The position numbers and the translations under genes were made by a program. Shown one piece after another: positions 1 through 7,519 of a stretch of DNA of 15,480 nt (position 1 is its first letter; each line of letters opens with the position of its first letter). The notes beneath the pieces are model-generated. The model ran no database searches and was not told the DNA's origin. It saw only the letters and a list, made by a program, of their open reading frames with translations. Source of the DNA: Comamonadaceae bacterium (lineage in GTDB: Bacteria > Pseudomonadota > Gammaproteobacteria > Burkholderiales > Burkholderiaceae_C); the NCBI GenBank assembly GCA_947464665.1, contig CANHXV010000029.1, positions 1 through 15,480 on the forward strand. Reading direction: 5' to 3'.

Positions 1-65
1 ACCCGCACAGTATTGCTACCGTCAGGACCTAAACCTGGTGCGTCTACCAATTTCGCCACCCGCGC
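1..65 (-). tRNA. tRNA-Leu(UAG), 3' part cut off by window edge
   Basis: On the minus strand the sequence begins GCGCGGGTGGCG at 65, with the AAATTGGTAGACGC D-arm typical of bacterial leucine tRNAs. A five-base-pair anticodon stem follows, with loop TTTAGGT, so the anticodon is UAG. After the anticodon arm the long variable arm begins and the window ends, so the T arm and acceptor 3' strand are not seen. It lies 54 bp beyond the hairpin that ends the RND operon. A TAAAAT hexamer at 101-106 (minus strand) could be a -10 box, but no good -35 accompanies it, so the promoter is not called. Confidence 0.93.
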
Positions 66-118
66 GGGTCCCATCCATATGGGTTGAATCGGTCAACCTT
101 CTATTTTAACCATGGAAC

Positions 119-144
119 GGGTGACTTCTAAGCTGAAGTCACCC
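119..144 (-). terminator. Hairpin at the end of the RND efflux operon
   Basis: A perfect 10-bp inverted repeat, GGGTGACTTC (119-128) and GAAGTCACCC (135-144), encloses a 6-nt loop. It starts 15 bp past the permease stop codon. The stem is GC-rich, but the minus-strand side that follows is GTTCC rather than a run of T, so it may work poorly as an intrinsic terminator. It could instead protect the mRNA 3' end. The plus-strand side has only TTT. Confidence 0.5.
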
Positions 145-159
145 TTTAGATCCTCGGGT

Positions 160-3100
160 TTAAACCGATTTTGGGGGCGGCGCCACCTTGAACCATGCGG
201 CATACATGGCCGGCAAAGCCAACAATGTGAGCGCCGTCGCCACGACCAATCCACCCATGATGGCAACTGCCATCGGACCCCAGAAAACACTGCGAGAAAG
301 GGGAATCATGGCCAAGACGGCTGCAGCAGCCGTGAGGACAATGGGCCGCAAGCGCCGCACGGCTGACTCCACAATGGCCTCCCAAGCAGGTACGCCTGCC
401 GCTCTGTCCTGCTCAATTTGATCGATCAGGATGACAGAATTACGCTGAATCATGCCCATGAGCGCAATGACCCCCAACAATGCGACGAAACCAAAAGGCC
501 GGTCAAGGACCAACAAGGCCCCCGCTACGCCAGCCATACCCAGTGGTCCTGTGAGGAACACCAACAAGGCTCGGCTGAAGCTTTGAAGTTGCAGCATCAA
601 GAGCGTAAAGGTGACAAACAACATGAGCGGTATACCGGCCGCAATAGAGGCAGAACCTTTAGAGCTTTCTTCCACGGCACCGGCAACTTCAATGCGGTAC
701 TCGCCAGCATCTGATTCTTGCCATGCAGCTTCTAATTTTTTCAAATCAGGCAACAGCTGCTGAGTCACTGTGGCGCCTTGAATGCCCTCAATCACATCGG
801 CATTGACAGTGATCGCATAGCTGCGACCTTCACGCCACATGACCCCTGGTTCCCAATTGAAAACTGGCTTGGCAATTTGCAACAAAGGGATCGATTGACC
901 AGACGCGGTCGGCACATAGGCCCCCGCCAAATCAGTTATGGCATCGCGCTCTGACTGAGGTTGCCTGATCACGATGTCAATCAGTTTGTCGCCATCGCGG
1001 TATTGACCAATGGTCGATCCAGAGGCGATGGTTCGAGCAGCTTGCGCGATAGATTGACTGGTCACCCCCAAAGCACGCGCTTTGGCTTGATCGACTTCCA
1101 AACGAATGACTTTGACCGATTCATTCCAGTTGTCATTGACGCCGCGGGTGTTGGCATTGGTGCGCAGGCTCGCTTTCACTTCGTCTGCCTTCAAACGCAG
1201 CACCGAGGGATCGGCTCCCACAACCCGAAACTGCACCGGATAAGGAACAGGTGGGCCGTTAGGCAACAATTTCACGCGCCCACGAACTTCCGGAAACTCT
1301 GAGGCCAACAAGGCAGGCAATTTGACACGCAGTGATTCTCTGACTTTCAAATCTTTGGACACCACAATCATTTGTGAAACATTGGACTGTGGAAATATTT
1401 GATCAAGAGGCAAGTAAAAACGCGGAACGCCAGAGCCCACCCAAGTGCTGACGGAGTTGACGCCTTGTTCAGACATCAATCGCTTTTCAATCCGCTTGGC
1501 CACTTCCTCGCTGGCAAAAAAACTGGCACCTTCCGGCAACCACACTTCCACCATGATTTCGGGCCGACTTGAGTCAGGGAAAAATTGCTGCTGAACTTTT
1601 CCCATGCCCACAATGCCCAATACAAACAAACCCAAAGTGATGGCAATGGTTTTCCATTTGTGGATCACACACCAAGTGACCGCACGGCGAAAGACTTGGT
1701 AAAAAGGTGTGTCAAACATTTCATGAACAACTGCTTCTTCAGATCCTGAAACATGGGGCGGCACTTTCAAAAGCAATGTCCCCAAATAGGGCACAAAGTA
1801 AACAGAGGCTACCCAACTGATGAGGAGCGCAATCACAGTAACAGCAAAAATAGCAAAGGTGTATTCACCCGTTAGGGATTTGGCCAAACCAATCGGCAAA
1901 AAACCAGCCGCAGTAATCAGGGTGCCCGTCAGCATGGGCATGGCTGTGAGCTCATAGGCAAAGGTGGCGGCACGGACTTTGTCGTAGCCCTCCTCCATTT
2001 TCCTCACCATCATTTCGACTGCAATGATGGCATCGTCAACCAACAATCCCAAGGCAATGATGAGCGAGCCCAATGAAATTTTGTGCAACCCAATGTGGAA
2101 ATAATCCATGGCCAGAAATGTGACTGCCAACACCAACGGGATGGTGATGCCCACCACCAAGCCAGGCCTAATGTCCAAGGTCCATCTGCGCCATAACGGG
2201 TGGATGCCAGGACGCTTGTGCAAACCCAGTGCCAAGAAGCTAACGGCGAGCACAATGGCAACAGCCTCAACCAATGTTTTCAAAAACTCATTCACGGAAG
2301 TTGAGACGGCTTGAGGTTGATCTTGCACTTGCACCAATTTCACGCCAACTGGCAGTGACTTTTCAATGTCCGAGATACTGGCCTTGAGCGCTTTACCCAG
2401 CTCAATGATGTCGCCACCCTTGGCCATGGACACACCCAAACCAATGACTTGCTCACCGTTGTGACGGACCTTGACTTGCGGCGGATCGATGTAGTCGCGC
2501 TTGATGGATCCCAGATCACCCAATTTGATTTGTTGCCCCGACATGCCACGAATTGGCATCTTCCTGAGCGCATCTAAGTCATTGAATTGGCCATTGACAC
2601 GAAGTTGAATCGCGTCGTTGGGAAGATTCAAAGTACCCGCTGACTCCACCGCATTTTGCTGCCCCAACTGCGCAATGACAGCACCCATGTCAATGCCCAT
2701 CGCAGCCAATTTCTTTTGAGAAATTTCAATGAAAACTTTTTCGTCTTGCACGCCAAAAAGCTCCACCTTGGCAACGTCTTGAACGCGCAAGATTTTTTGC
2801 CGGACATCGTCCGCAAATTTCTTCACTTCTACAGGTGTAAAGCCATCCGCTTGTAAGGCATAAATGACGCCATACACATCACCAAAATCATCTACAAAGA
2901 ATGGGCCCAACACGCCTGCTGGCAAAGTGCCGCGCATGTCTCCAATTTTCTTGCGTACTGTGTACCAAATATTGGCCACCTCTGAGGGCTTGGAATAGTC
3001 TTTGACCTGAAAAATGATTTGAGATTCGCCGGGCTTGGAGTAGCTGCGAATTTTATCTGCAAAGGGTACTTCTTGAAGTGTTCGCTCAAGTTTGTCGGTC

Positions 3101-3312
3101 ACTTGCTCTGCCACCTGTTGAGCCGTAGCTCCTGGCCAATAAGCTCTGACCACCATCACGCGAAACGTGAAAGGCGGATCTTCATCTTGACCTAAATTGA
3201 AAAAAGCAAAGACACCTAAAAGCATCAATACCAGCATCAAATACCGTGTTAGCGCAGGATGATCAAGCGCCCACTTGGACAGGTTAAAACCTGATTTAGG
3301 TTCTTTGAGCAT
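160..3312 (-). CDS. Efflux RND transporter permease subunit
   Basis: Inner-membrane proton-driven pump of the resistance-nodulation-division superfamily (AcrB/TriC-like), 1050 aa, the usual full length. Visible parts: TM1 at about residues 20-40; a first periplasmic porter region to about 340; a TM2-TM6 block at about 343-515; a second porter region at about 575-885; and a last TM block from about 890 to 1040. The TM4 motif LLVDD at 423-427 carries the paired proton-relay aspartates. In TM10 the position of AcrB Lys940 is Arg957 (GMIQRNS). The loop between TM2 and TM3 (about 362-383) is longer than in AcrB by roughly 15 residues and rich in Arg, Lys, Trp and Pro. The ATG lies 3 bp after the stop of the adaptor gene, so the two are co-transcribed. 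No outer-membrane channel gene is present, so a TolC-like protein from elsewhere is presumably used. The substrate cannot be read from sequence. Confidence 0.95.
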   Translation of the reverse strand: MLKEPKSGFNLSKWALDHPALTRYLMLVLMLLGVFAFFNLGQDEDPPFTFRVMVVRAYWPGATAQQVAEQVTDKLERTLQEVPFADKIRSYSKPGESQIIFQVKDYSKPSEVANIWYTVRKKIGDMRGTLPAGVLGPFFVDDFGDVYGVIYALQADGFTPVEVKKFADDVRQKILRVQDVAKVELFGVQDEKVFIEISQKKLAAMGIDMGAVIAQLGQQNAVESAGTLNLPNDAIQLRVNGQFNDLDALRKMPIRGMSGQQIKLGDLGSIKRDYIDPPQVKVRHNGEQVIGLGVSMAKGGDIIELGKALKASISDIEKSLPVGVKLVQVQDQPQAVSTSVNEFLKTLVEAVAIVLAVSFLALGLHKRPGIHPLWRRWTLDIRPGLVVGITIPLVLAVTFLAMDYFHIGLHKISLGSLIIALGLLVDDAIIAVEMMVRKMEEGYDKVRAATFAYELTAMPMLTGTLITAAGFLPIGLAKSLTGEYTFAIFAVTVIALLISWVASVYFVPYLGTLLLKVPPHVSGSEEAVVHEMFDTPFYQVFRRAVTWCVIHKWKTIAITLGLFVLGIVGMGKVQQQFFPDSSRPEIMVEVWLPEGASFFASEEVAKRIEKRLMSEQGVNSVSTWVGSGVPRFYLPLDQIFPQSNVSQMIVVSKDLKVRESLRVKLPALLASEFPEVRGRVKLLPNGPPVPYPVQFRVVGADPSVLRLKADEVKASLRTNANTRGVNDNWNESVKVIRLEVDQAKARALGVTSQSIAQAARTIASGSTIGQYRDGDKLIDIVIRQPQSERDAITDLAGAYVPTASGQSIPLLQIAKPVFNWEPGVMWREGRSYAITVNADVIEGIQGATVTQQLLPDLKKLEAAWQESDAGEYRIEVAGAVEESSKGSASIAAGIPLMLFVTFTLLMLQLQSFSRALLVFLTGPLGMAGVAGALLVLDRPFGFVALLGVIALMGMIQRNSVILIDQIEQDRAAGVPAWEAIVESAVRRLRPIVLTAAAAVLAMIPLSRSVFWGPMAVAIMGGLVVATALTLLALPAMYAAWFKVAPPPKSV

Positions 3313-3315
3313 GGT

Positions 3316-4431
3316 TTACTTTGTCACGCGAGTTGCCAGAGCGGCGGCGTTGTAGACAGTGACCTTTTGTCCTGGCGACAACACATGAACACCCGCACTC
3401 ACAACTTGTTGACCCGGCTTTAATCCTGAAGCAATGACCACATCATTGCCGTCCGCCGTTGCAACCTGAACAACCTGGGAAAGCACCGTTGAAGTCTGTG
3501 GGTCGTAAACCCACACGGTTGTTTGATTCGACTCCTGACGCAAGGCACTGGTAGGCAGCTTAATCACATCGGACTGACTCCCTGCCAGTTGAGGGGCTTG
3601 CACATTCAGTGTCATGCCCAAGGACAATGACTCTGCTTTATCAAGCGCCAACTTGACCATGAAGGTTCGAGTGGCAGCGTCGGCACTGGCTCCGATTTCG
3701 CGCACTTGACCATGAAATGTCTGCGTTGTGTTGCCCACCGTAACCGACATTTTTTGCCCCAACTTTAGACGCCCCACCACATGCTCAGGCACCGCAAATA
3801 CGGCATCGCGAGGCCCATCTTGAGCAAACCGAAGCACTGGCTGACCCGCCGAGACCACCTGCCCTGGCTCTGCATCTACACCCGTCACCACCCCAGAGGT
3901 GGTGGCAAGCAATTTGGCATAGCCCGCCTGATTGACCAGCGATTGAGCATGAGACTGGGCTTGATCTAATGAAGATTGCGCGGCCTTTAAGCTTGCTGAG
4001 CGTCTTTCTAATTCAGCTGCACTGATGAAGTTTTGTGCCAGCAAGGCCTCGTATCGCTTGAAGTCTGAAGCAGCTAAATCTCTTTGAGCAAGCGCGCCAA
4101 TGACCTGAGCTTGAGCCGCTTGGGCCGCAAGCGCATAGTCTTGAACATCCACTTCGGCCAAGACCTGACCAGCCTGAACGCGTTGGCCAGGTTCAGCTTG
4201 ACGCATCAAAATTTTGCCGCCTACGCGAAAACCCAGGCGACTTTCAGTTCGAGCCCGTACCTCGGCCGCGTACTCCCCTTGTACATTCAAATCAGTTGAC
4301 CCCACCGTCCATAATTTCACAGAACGAATAGGCTCTGGTGACTCTTGTTTGGGTGAACAAGCGGCAATGCCCAAAATCAAGGCAAAGAACAAAATGGGCA
4401 GAAAAGTAAGACGCATGGAATGCTGTGACAT
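3316..4431 (-). CDS. Efflux RND transporter periplasmic adaptor subunit (lipoprotein)
   Basis: Membrane-fusion (adaptor) protein of the AcrA/HlyD type that bridges the RND permease to an outer-membrane channel. From the ATG at 4431 it is 371 aa. A lipoprotein signal peptide ends in the lipobox IAAC with the lipidated Cys at 25. A short lipoyl-like half motif (VGGKILMRQAEPGQRV) follows, then an Ala/Gln-rich coiled-coil hairpin at about 100-170, the second lipoyl half (GVVTGVDAEPGQVVSAGQP), and beta-barrel and membrane-proximal domains to the C-terminus. A longer reading from TTG at 4443 is open, but the ATG at 4431 has a GGA seven bases upstream and fits the promoter. ATG at 4416 is a further possibility. 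First gene of the two-gene operon. Confidence 0.92.
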   Translation of the reverse strand: MSQHSMRLTFLPILFFALILGIAACSPKQESPEPIRSVKLWTVGSTDLNVQGEYAAEVRARTESRLGFRVGGKILMRQAEPGQRVQAGQVLAEVDVQDYALAAQAAQAQVIGALAQRDLAASDFKRYEALLAQNFISAAELERRSASLKAAQSSLDQAQSHAQSLVNQAGYAKLLATTSGVVTGVDAEPGQVVSAGQPVLRFAQDGPRDAVFAVPEHVVGRLKLGQKMSVTVGNTTQTFHGQVREIGASADAATRTFMVKLALDKAESLSLGMTLNVQAPQLAGSQSDVIKLPTSALRQESNQTTVWVYDPQTSTVLSQVVQVATADGNDVVIASGLKPGQQVVSAGVHVLSPGQKVTVYNAAALATRVTK

Positions 4432-4450
4432 TGGAGAATCCAAATTAATG

Positions 4451-4464
4451 ACTGACTGGTTAGT
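4451..4464. promoter_or_regulatory. 14-bp dyad, candidate repressor operator of the efflux operon
   Basis: ACTGACTGGTTAGT is an imperfect palindrome: 10 of its 14 positions match its own reverse complement. It sits directly against the -10 box of the efflux operon, over the expected transcription start. TetR-family repressors of RND pumps commonly bind dyads placed this way. No regulator gene lies in this window, so the link to TetR is inference. Confidence 0.5.
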
Positions 4465-4493
4465 AATCTAGGGTAATCCATGATGCTTGTCAA
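4465..4493 (-). promoter_or_regulatory. Sigma-70 promoter of the efflux operon
   Basis: On the minus strand a perfect -35 TTGACA (4488-4493) is followed by exactly 17 bp and a -10 TAGATT (4465-4470, four of six consensus bases). Transcription would start near 4457-4458, giving a leader of about 26 nt before the adaptor ATG at 4431. The promoter lies in the 80-bp divergent gap shared with hpnC. I could not identify a comparably good plus-strand promoter for hpnC in that gap. Confidence 0.72.
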
Positions 4494-4511
4494 GCGAAAA
4501 TACCAAGGCCC

Positions 4512-5357
4512 ATGCTACTGAAACAAGCAAGCCCTCAGGAAGTTCAAGCCCTTCCCATCACCCACCCTGAAAATTTTCCGGTGGCTTCTTTTCTGTGTCC
4601 GCCCCACCTTCGGCCAGCCATCGCAGCCATTTACGCGTTCGCCCGTGCGGCCGATGACATCGCAGATGAAGGCCATCTCAGCACCGAAGAGCGTTTGAAA
4701 TTATTGATGGCCTTTCGGCATGAATTGCAAGCAACAACAGAGGTGTCAGGTGCACAAGCTGCTATCTTTTCACCTTTGCACCAAGTGATTGAGCAATTCA
4801 CACTGCCCGTTTCTTTGCTGGATGATTTGTTAAAAGCCTTTGAACAAGATGTCAAAGCCACAGCACAAGGCGCAACCTACCCCAACATGTCAGCATTGTT
4901 AAGCTATTGCCAACTTTCCGCCAATCCTGTGGGCCGTTTGTTGTTACACCTGTATGGCGTCAAGGATGCGCAGGCCTTACTGAGAAGTGATGCCATTTGC
5001 AGCGCACTGCAGTTGATCAATTTTTGGCAAGACTTGAGTGAAGACATCCCGCGAGGCAGATTTTATTTACCCCAAGACCAAGCTCACAAAGAGACGCCTC
5101 TTTTGCTTGAAGAACTGTGTGCACATGCGCACAAGTTAATGCTTCAGGGTGCGCCCTTGGTGCATCAAGTACCCGGCCGAGCCGGTTGGGAATTGCGACT
5201 GGTGGTTCAAGGCGGCTTGCGAATTTTGGAAAAAGTCAGAGCGCTGGGACCCCAAGTTTTAACCAAACGGCCTCGCCTGCGTGCATGGGACTTTCCCCTG
5301 ATGCTGTGGCGTGCCCTCTGGATGCGCCCCAGACAGTGGGAGAATCAAGCACCATGA
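4512..5357 (+). CDS. hpnC: Squalene synthase HpnC (hydroxysqualene synthase)
   Basis: All-alpha trans-isoprenyl diphosphate synthase of the squalene/phytoene synthase family, 281 aa. In the HpnCDE route HpnC converts presqualene diphosphate to hydroxysqualene. The first Asp-rich motif is DDIADE at 48-53, after YAFARAA. The second is QDLSED at 173-178, followed by PRGRFYLP. Together they would bind the diphosphate through magnesium. It is told apart from HpnD by the N-terminal HPENFPVASFL stretch and by lying first in an hpnC-hpnD-hpnE order. The ATG has AAGG only three bases upstream, a weak ribosome site. Its TGA overlaps the ATG of hpnD (ATGA), which suggests translational coupling. Confidence 0.93.
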   Translation: MLLKQASPQEVQALPITHPENFPVASFLCPPHLRPAIAAIYAFARAADDIADEGHLSTEERLKLLMAFRHELQATTEVSGAQAAIFSPLHQVIEQFTLPVSLLDDLLKAFEQDVKATAQGATYPNMSALLSYCQLSANPVGRLLLHLYGVKDAQALLRSDAICSALQLINFWQDLSEDIPRGRFYLPQDQAHKETPLLLEELCAHAHKLMLQGAPLVHQVPGRAGWELRLVVQGGLRILEKVRALGPQVLTKRPRLRAWDFPLMLWRALWMRPRQWENQAP

Positions 5358-6193
5358 CACCTCAAGAGTACGTCCAACAAAAAGCAGCCAGTTCTGGCAG
5401 TAGCTTTTATTACGCGTTCCTTTTTCTACCGGCCAACAGACGCGCCGCCATCACATCTTTTTATGCGTTTTGCCGTGAAGTCGATGATGTGGTCGATGAA
5501 ATCTCGGATCCAAGTGTGGCTCAAAATACCTTGGCTTGGTGGCAGAAAGAAGTTATCCAATCTTTTGACGGTCACGCCACTCACCCTGTCATGCTGGCCC
5601 TGATGCCGCACGTGAAAGATTACGGCATTGAAGTTCATCATTTGCTGTCGGTCATTGAGGGCTGCCAAATGGACCTGACTCAAACTCGATACCTCGACTA
5701 CGCTGGTTTGAAAAAGTATTGCCACTTGGTCGCAGGTTTGGTGGGTGAAGTGGCTGCCAAAATTTTCGGTCAAACCGACCCAGCAACCACACACTACGCC
5801 CACACTCTGGGCCTAGCTTTTCAGCTCACCAATATTTTGCGAGATGTGGGAGAAGATGCCATGCGCGGCCGCATCTATTTGCCCATCGACGAATTGAAAC
5901 AGTTTGATGTGAAGTCGCAAGATTTGATACAGCGCCAATACTCAGAACGTTTTACGGCATTGATGAAATTTCAGGCGGCTCGAGCCCATGCTTTGTATGA
6001 AGAAGCATTTGCATTGCTACCCGCTGCCGACAAACAAGCGCAAAAACCAGGCCTGATGATGGCCAGTATTTACCGCACCCTGTTGCGGGAAATTGAAGCA
6101 GACAATTTTCAAGTTTTGCACCAGCGCATTGCGCTGACACCCCTGCGTAAATTGTGGCTTGCATGGAAAGTGCAAGCGCTTGGACGACTTTGA
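5354..6193 (+). CDS. hpnD: Presqualene diphosphate synthase HpnD
   Basis: Joins two farnesyl diphosphate molecules to form presqualene diphosphate, the first step of the bacterial HpnCDE squalene route. The protein is 279 aa from the ATG at 5354. It shows the family start SSFYYAFLFLP, Asp-rich motif one DDVVDE at 44-49, the YCHLVAGLVGE segment at 122-132, and motif two RDVGED at 163-168 followed by AMRGRIYLP. The reading frame is open for a further 79 codons upstream, but that stretch lies over hpnC and shows nothing of the family. The ATGA overlap with hpnC and a GGGAGA ten bases upstream support the chosen start. Its 3' end overlaps the start of hpnE. Confidence 0.94.
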   Translation: MTPQEYVQQKAASSGSSFYYAFLFLPANRRAAITSFYAFCREVDDVVDEISDPSVAQNTLAWWQKEVIQSFDGHATHPVMLALMPHVKDYGIEVHHLLSVIEGCQMDLTQTRYLDYAGLKKYCHLVAGLVGEVAAKIFGQTDPATTHYAHTLGLAFQLTNILRDVGEDAMRGRIYLPIDELKQFDVKSQDLIQRQYSERFTALMKFQAARAHALYEEAFALLPAADKQAQKPGLMMASIYRTLLREIEADNFQVLHQRIALTPLRKLWLAWKVQALGRL

Positions 6194-7497
6194 GCCAGCG
6201 TTTAAAAATTGCCGTCATCGGTGCAGGTTGGGCGGGTTTGGCTGCAGCCATCACGGCTGTTCAAAAGGGTCACCACGTCACCTTGCTAGAAGCCAGTCAA
6301 TTTTGGGGCGGGCGGGCACGTTCAATCCAAACTAATTCTGAAGGCTATCCGCCATTAGACAATGGTCAACATATTTTGATTGGTGCTTATCAACAGACTC
6401 TTTCCATGATGCAGACGGTGGGCATCCATTTGGAAAAGGTATTCTGGCGTCGTCCTCTTCAATTGCGCTATGCAGACGGCTCAGGACTGTCGCTTCCTAA
6501 TAAGTCATTTCCCATCAATCTTTTGCAAGGCATTTGCATGAACTCTTGCTGGAGTGCGGTTGACAAGTGGCGGCTGATCAAAACTTCATGGCAATGGCAA
6601 AGTATGAATTTTGAATGCGCAGAAATACTTACAGTAGCCGATCTTTGTCAGAACTTGACGCCCACTGTTTGGCAAGATTTGATGGAGCCCTTATGCGTTT
6701 CGGCGCTTAATACCCCTGCGCATGAAGCCAGCGGCAGAGTTTTTTTACGCATTGTCAAAGATGCACTGTTTGGGCCTGCAGGCAGTTCAGATCTGTTGCT
6801 TCCTAGACTGGACTTGGGTGAGCTATTTCCTAGCAATGCCATTAAGTGGCTCGAAAAAAATGGCGCATCCTGCCAAACTGGCTATCGGATTGAAAGCATT
6901 GTCGATTTAGGCAATCAAACAAATCAGGGTCCACTTTGGCAATTAGGCAACAATCAGTTTGACCATCTGGTGATTGCAACTCCAGCTTGGGATGCGGCAC
7001 ATTTGCTTGAAACTTTCAATGCAGGATGGGCAGCCACAGCCAATCAACTTCGACATGAGGCCATTGCCACGGTGTATGTTCAAGGCCCCGTAGATTTCAA
7101 ATTACCCCGGCCCATGCTGGCACTTAGAACCGCCCAGGGTTCGCCCGCACAGTTTGCGTTTGACCGCGGTCAAATCTACTCTGAAGCCCAAACACCAGGT
7201 TTGTTAGCCTTTGTGATCAGCGCCAACAAACAAAGCAAAGAAGATGTGACGCGTCAGGTCATGAAGCAATTGAGTGACCTGTTACCACAGCTTGCCCCAG
7301 CCACATTGCGCATCGAGGCCTTCAGCGTGATTCAAACCGTGGTGGAGAAAAGAGCGACCTTTGCCTGTACACCCCGTTTAATGCGACCCAACGCAACGCC
7401 TTGCCAAGGTATCACGGTGTGTGGCGACTATGTAGAAGGACCTTATCCTGCAACCCTAGAAGGCGCCGTCATGTCAGGCATCCAGGCGGTGCCCTGA
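6163..7497 (+). CDS. hpnE: Hydroxysqualene dehydroxylase HpnE
   Basis: FAD-dependent amine-oxidase/phytoene-desaturase-like enzyme that reduces hydroxysqualene to squalene, the last step of the HpnCDE route. From ATG 6163 it is 444 aa. The Rossmann dinucleotide motif GAGWAG is at 20-25, with Glu43 at the end of beta-2 (LLEAS) to hold the ribose, then GGRARS at 49-54 and DNGQHILIGAY at 66-76. Near the C-terminus GDYVEGPYPATLEGA is the closing FAD-contact motif. The start is uncertain. GTG 6154 and ATG 6163 lie inside hpnD. A TTG at 6190, overlapping the hpnD stop (TTGA), would put Met right before the Rossmann strand. It ends the operon and converges with the HAD gene 22 bp away. Confidence 0.92.
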   Translation: MESASAWTTLSQRLKIAVIGAGWAGLAAAITAVQKGHHVTLLEASQFWGGRARSIQTNSEGYPPLDNGQHILIGAYQQTLSMMQTVGIHLEKVFWRRPLQLRYADGSGLSLPNKSFPINLLQGICMNSCWSAVDKWRLIKTSWQWQSMNFECAEILTVADLCQNLTPTVWQDLMEPLCVSALNTPAHEASGRVFLRIVKDALFGPAGSSDLLLPRLDLGELFPSNAIKWLEKNGASCQTGYRIESIVDLGNQTNQGPLWQLGNNQFDHLVIATPAWDAAHLLETFNAGWAATANQLRHEAIATVYVQGPVDFKLPRPMLALRTAQGSPAQFAFDRGQIYSEAQTPGLLAFVISANKQSKEDVTRQVMKQLSDLLPQLAPATLRIEAFSVIQTVVEKRATFACTPRLMRPNATPCQGITVCGDYVEGPYPATLEGAVMSGIQAVP

Positions 7498-7519
7498 GTT
7501 TTCAGTTTGGCCATTCCGA

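Noticed and set aside
82..98. Small dyad GGTTGA/TCAACC before tRNA-Leu
   Set aside because: Only six base pairs with a five-base loop, and no T-run on the tRNA strand; expected by chance at this size.
5117..5353. 79-codon upstream extension of hpnD
   Set aside because: It runs through hpnC in another frame with composition unlike the family; the ATG at 5354 in the ATGA overlap begins the conserved part.
5426..5803. 125-aa open frame antisense to hpnD
   Set aside because: Shadow frame of a conserved enzyme gene with no supporting signal.
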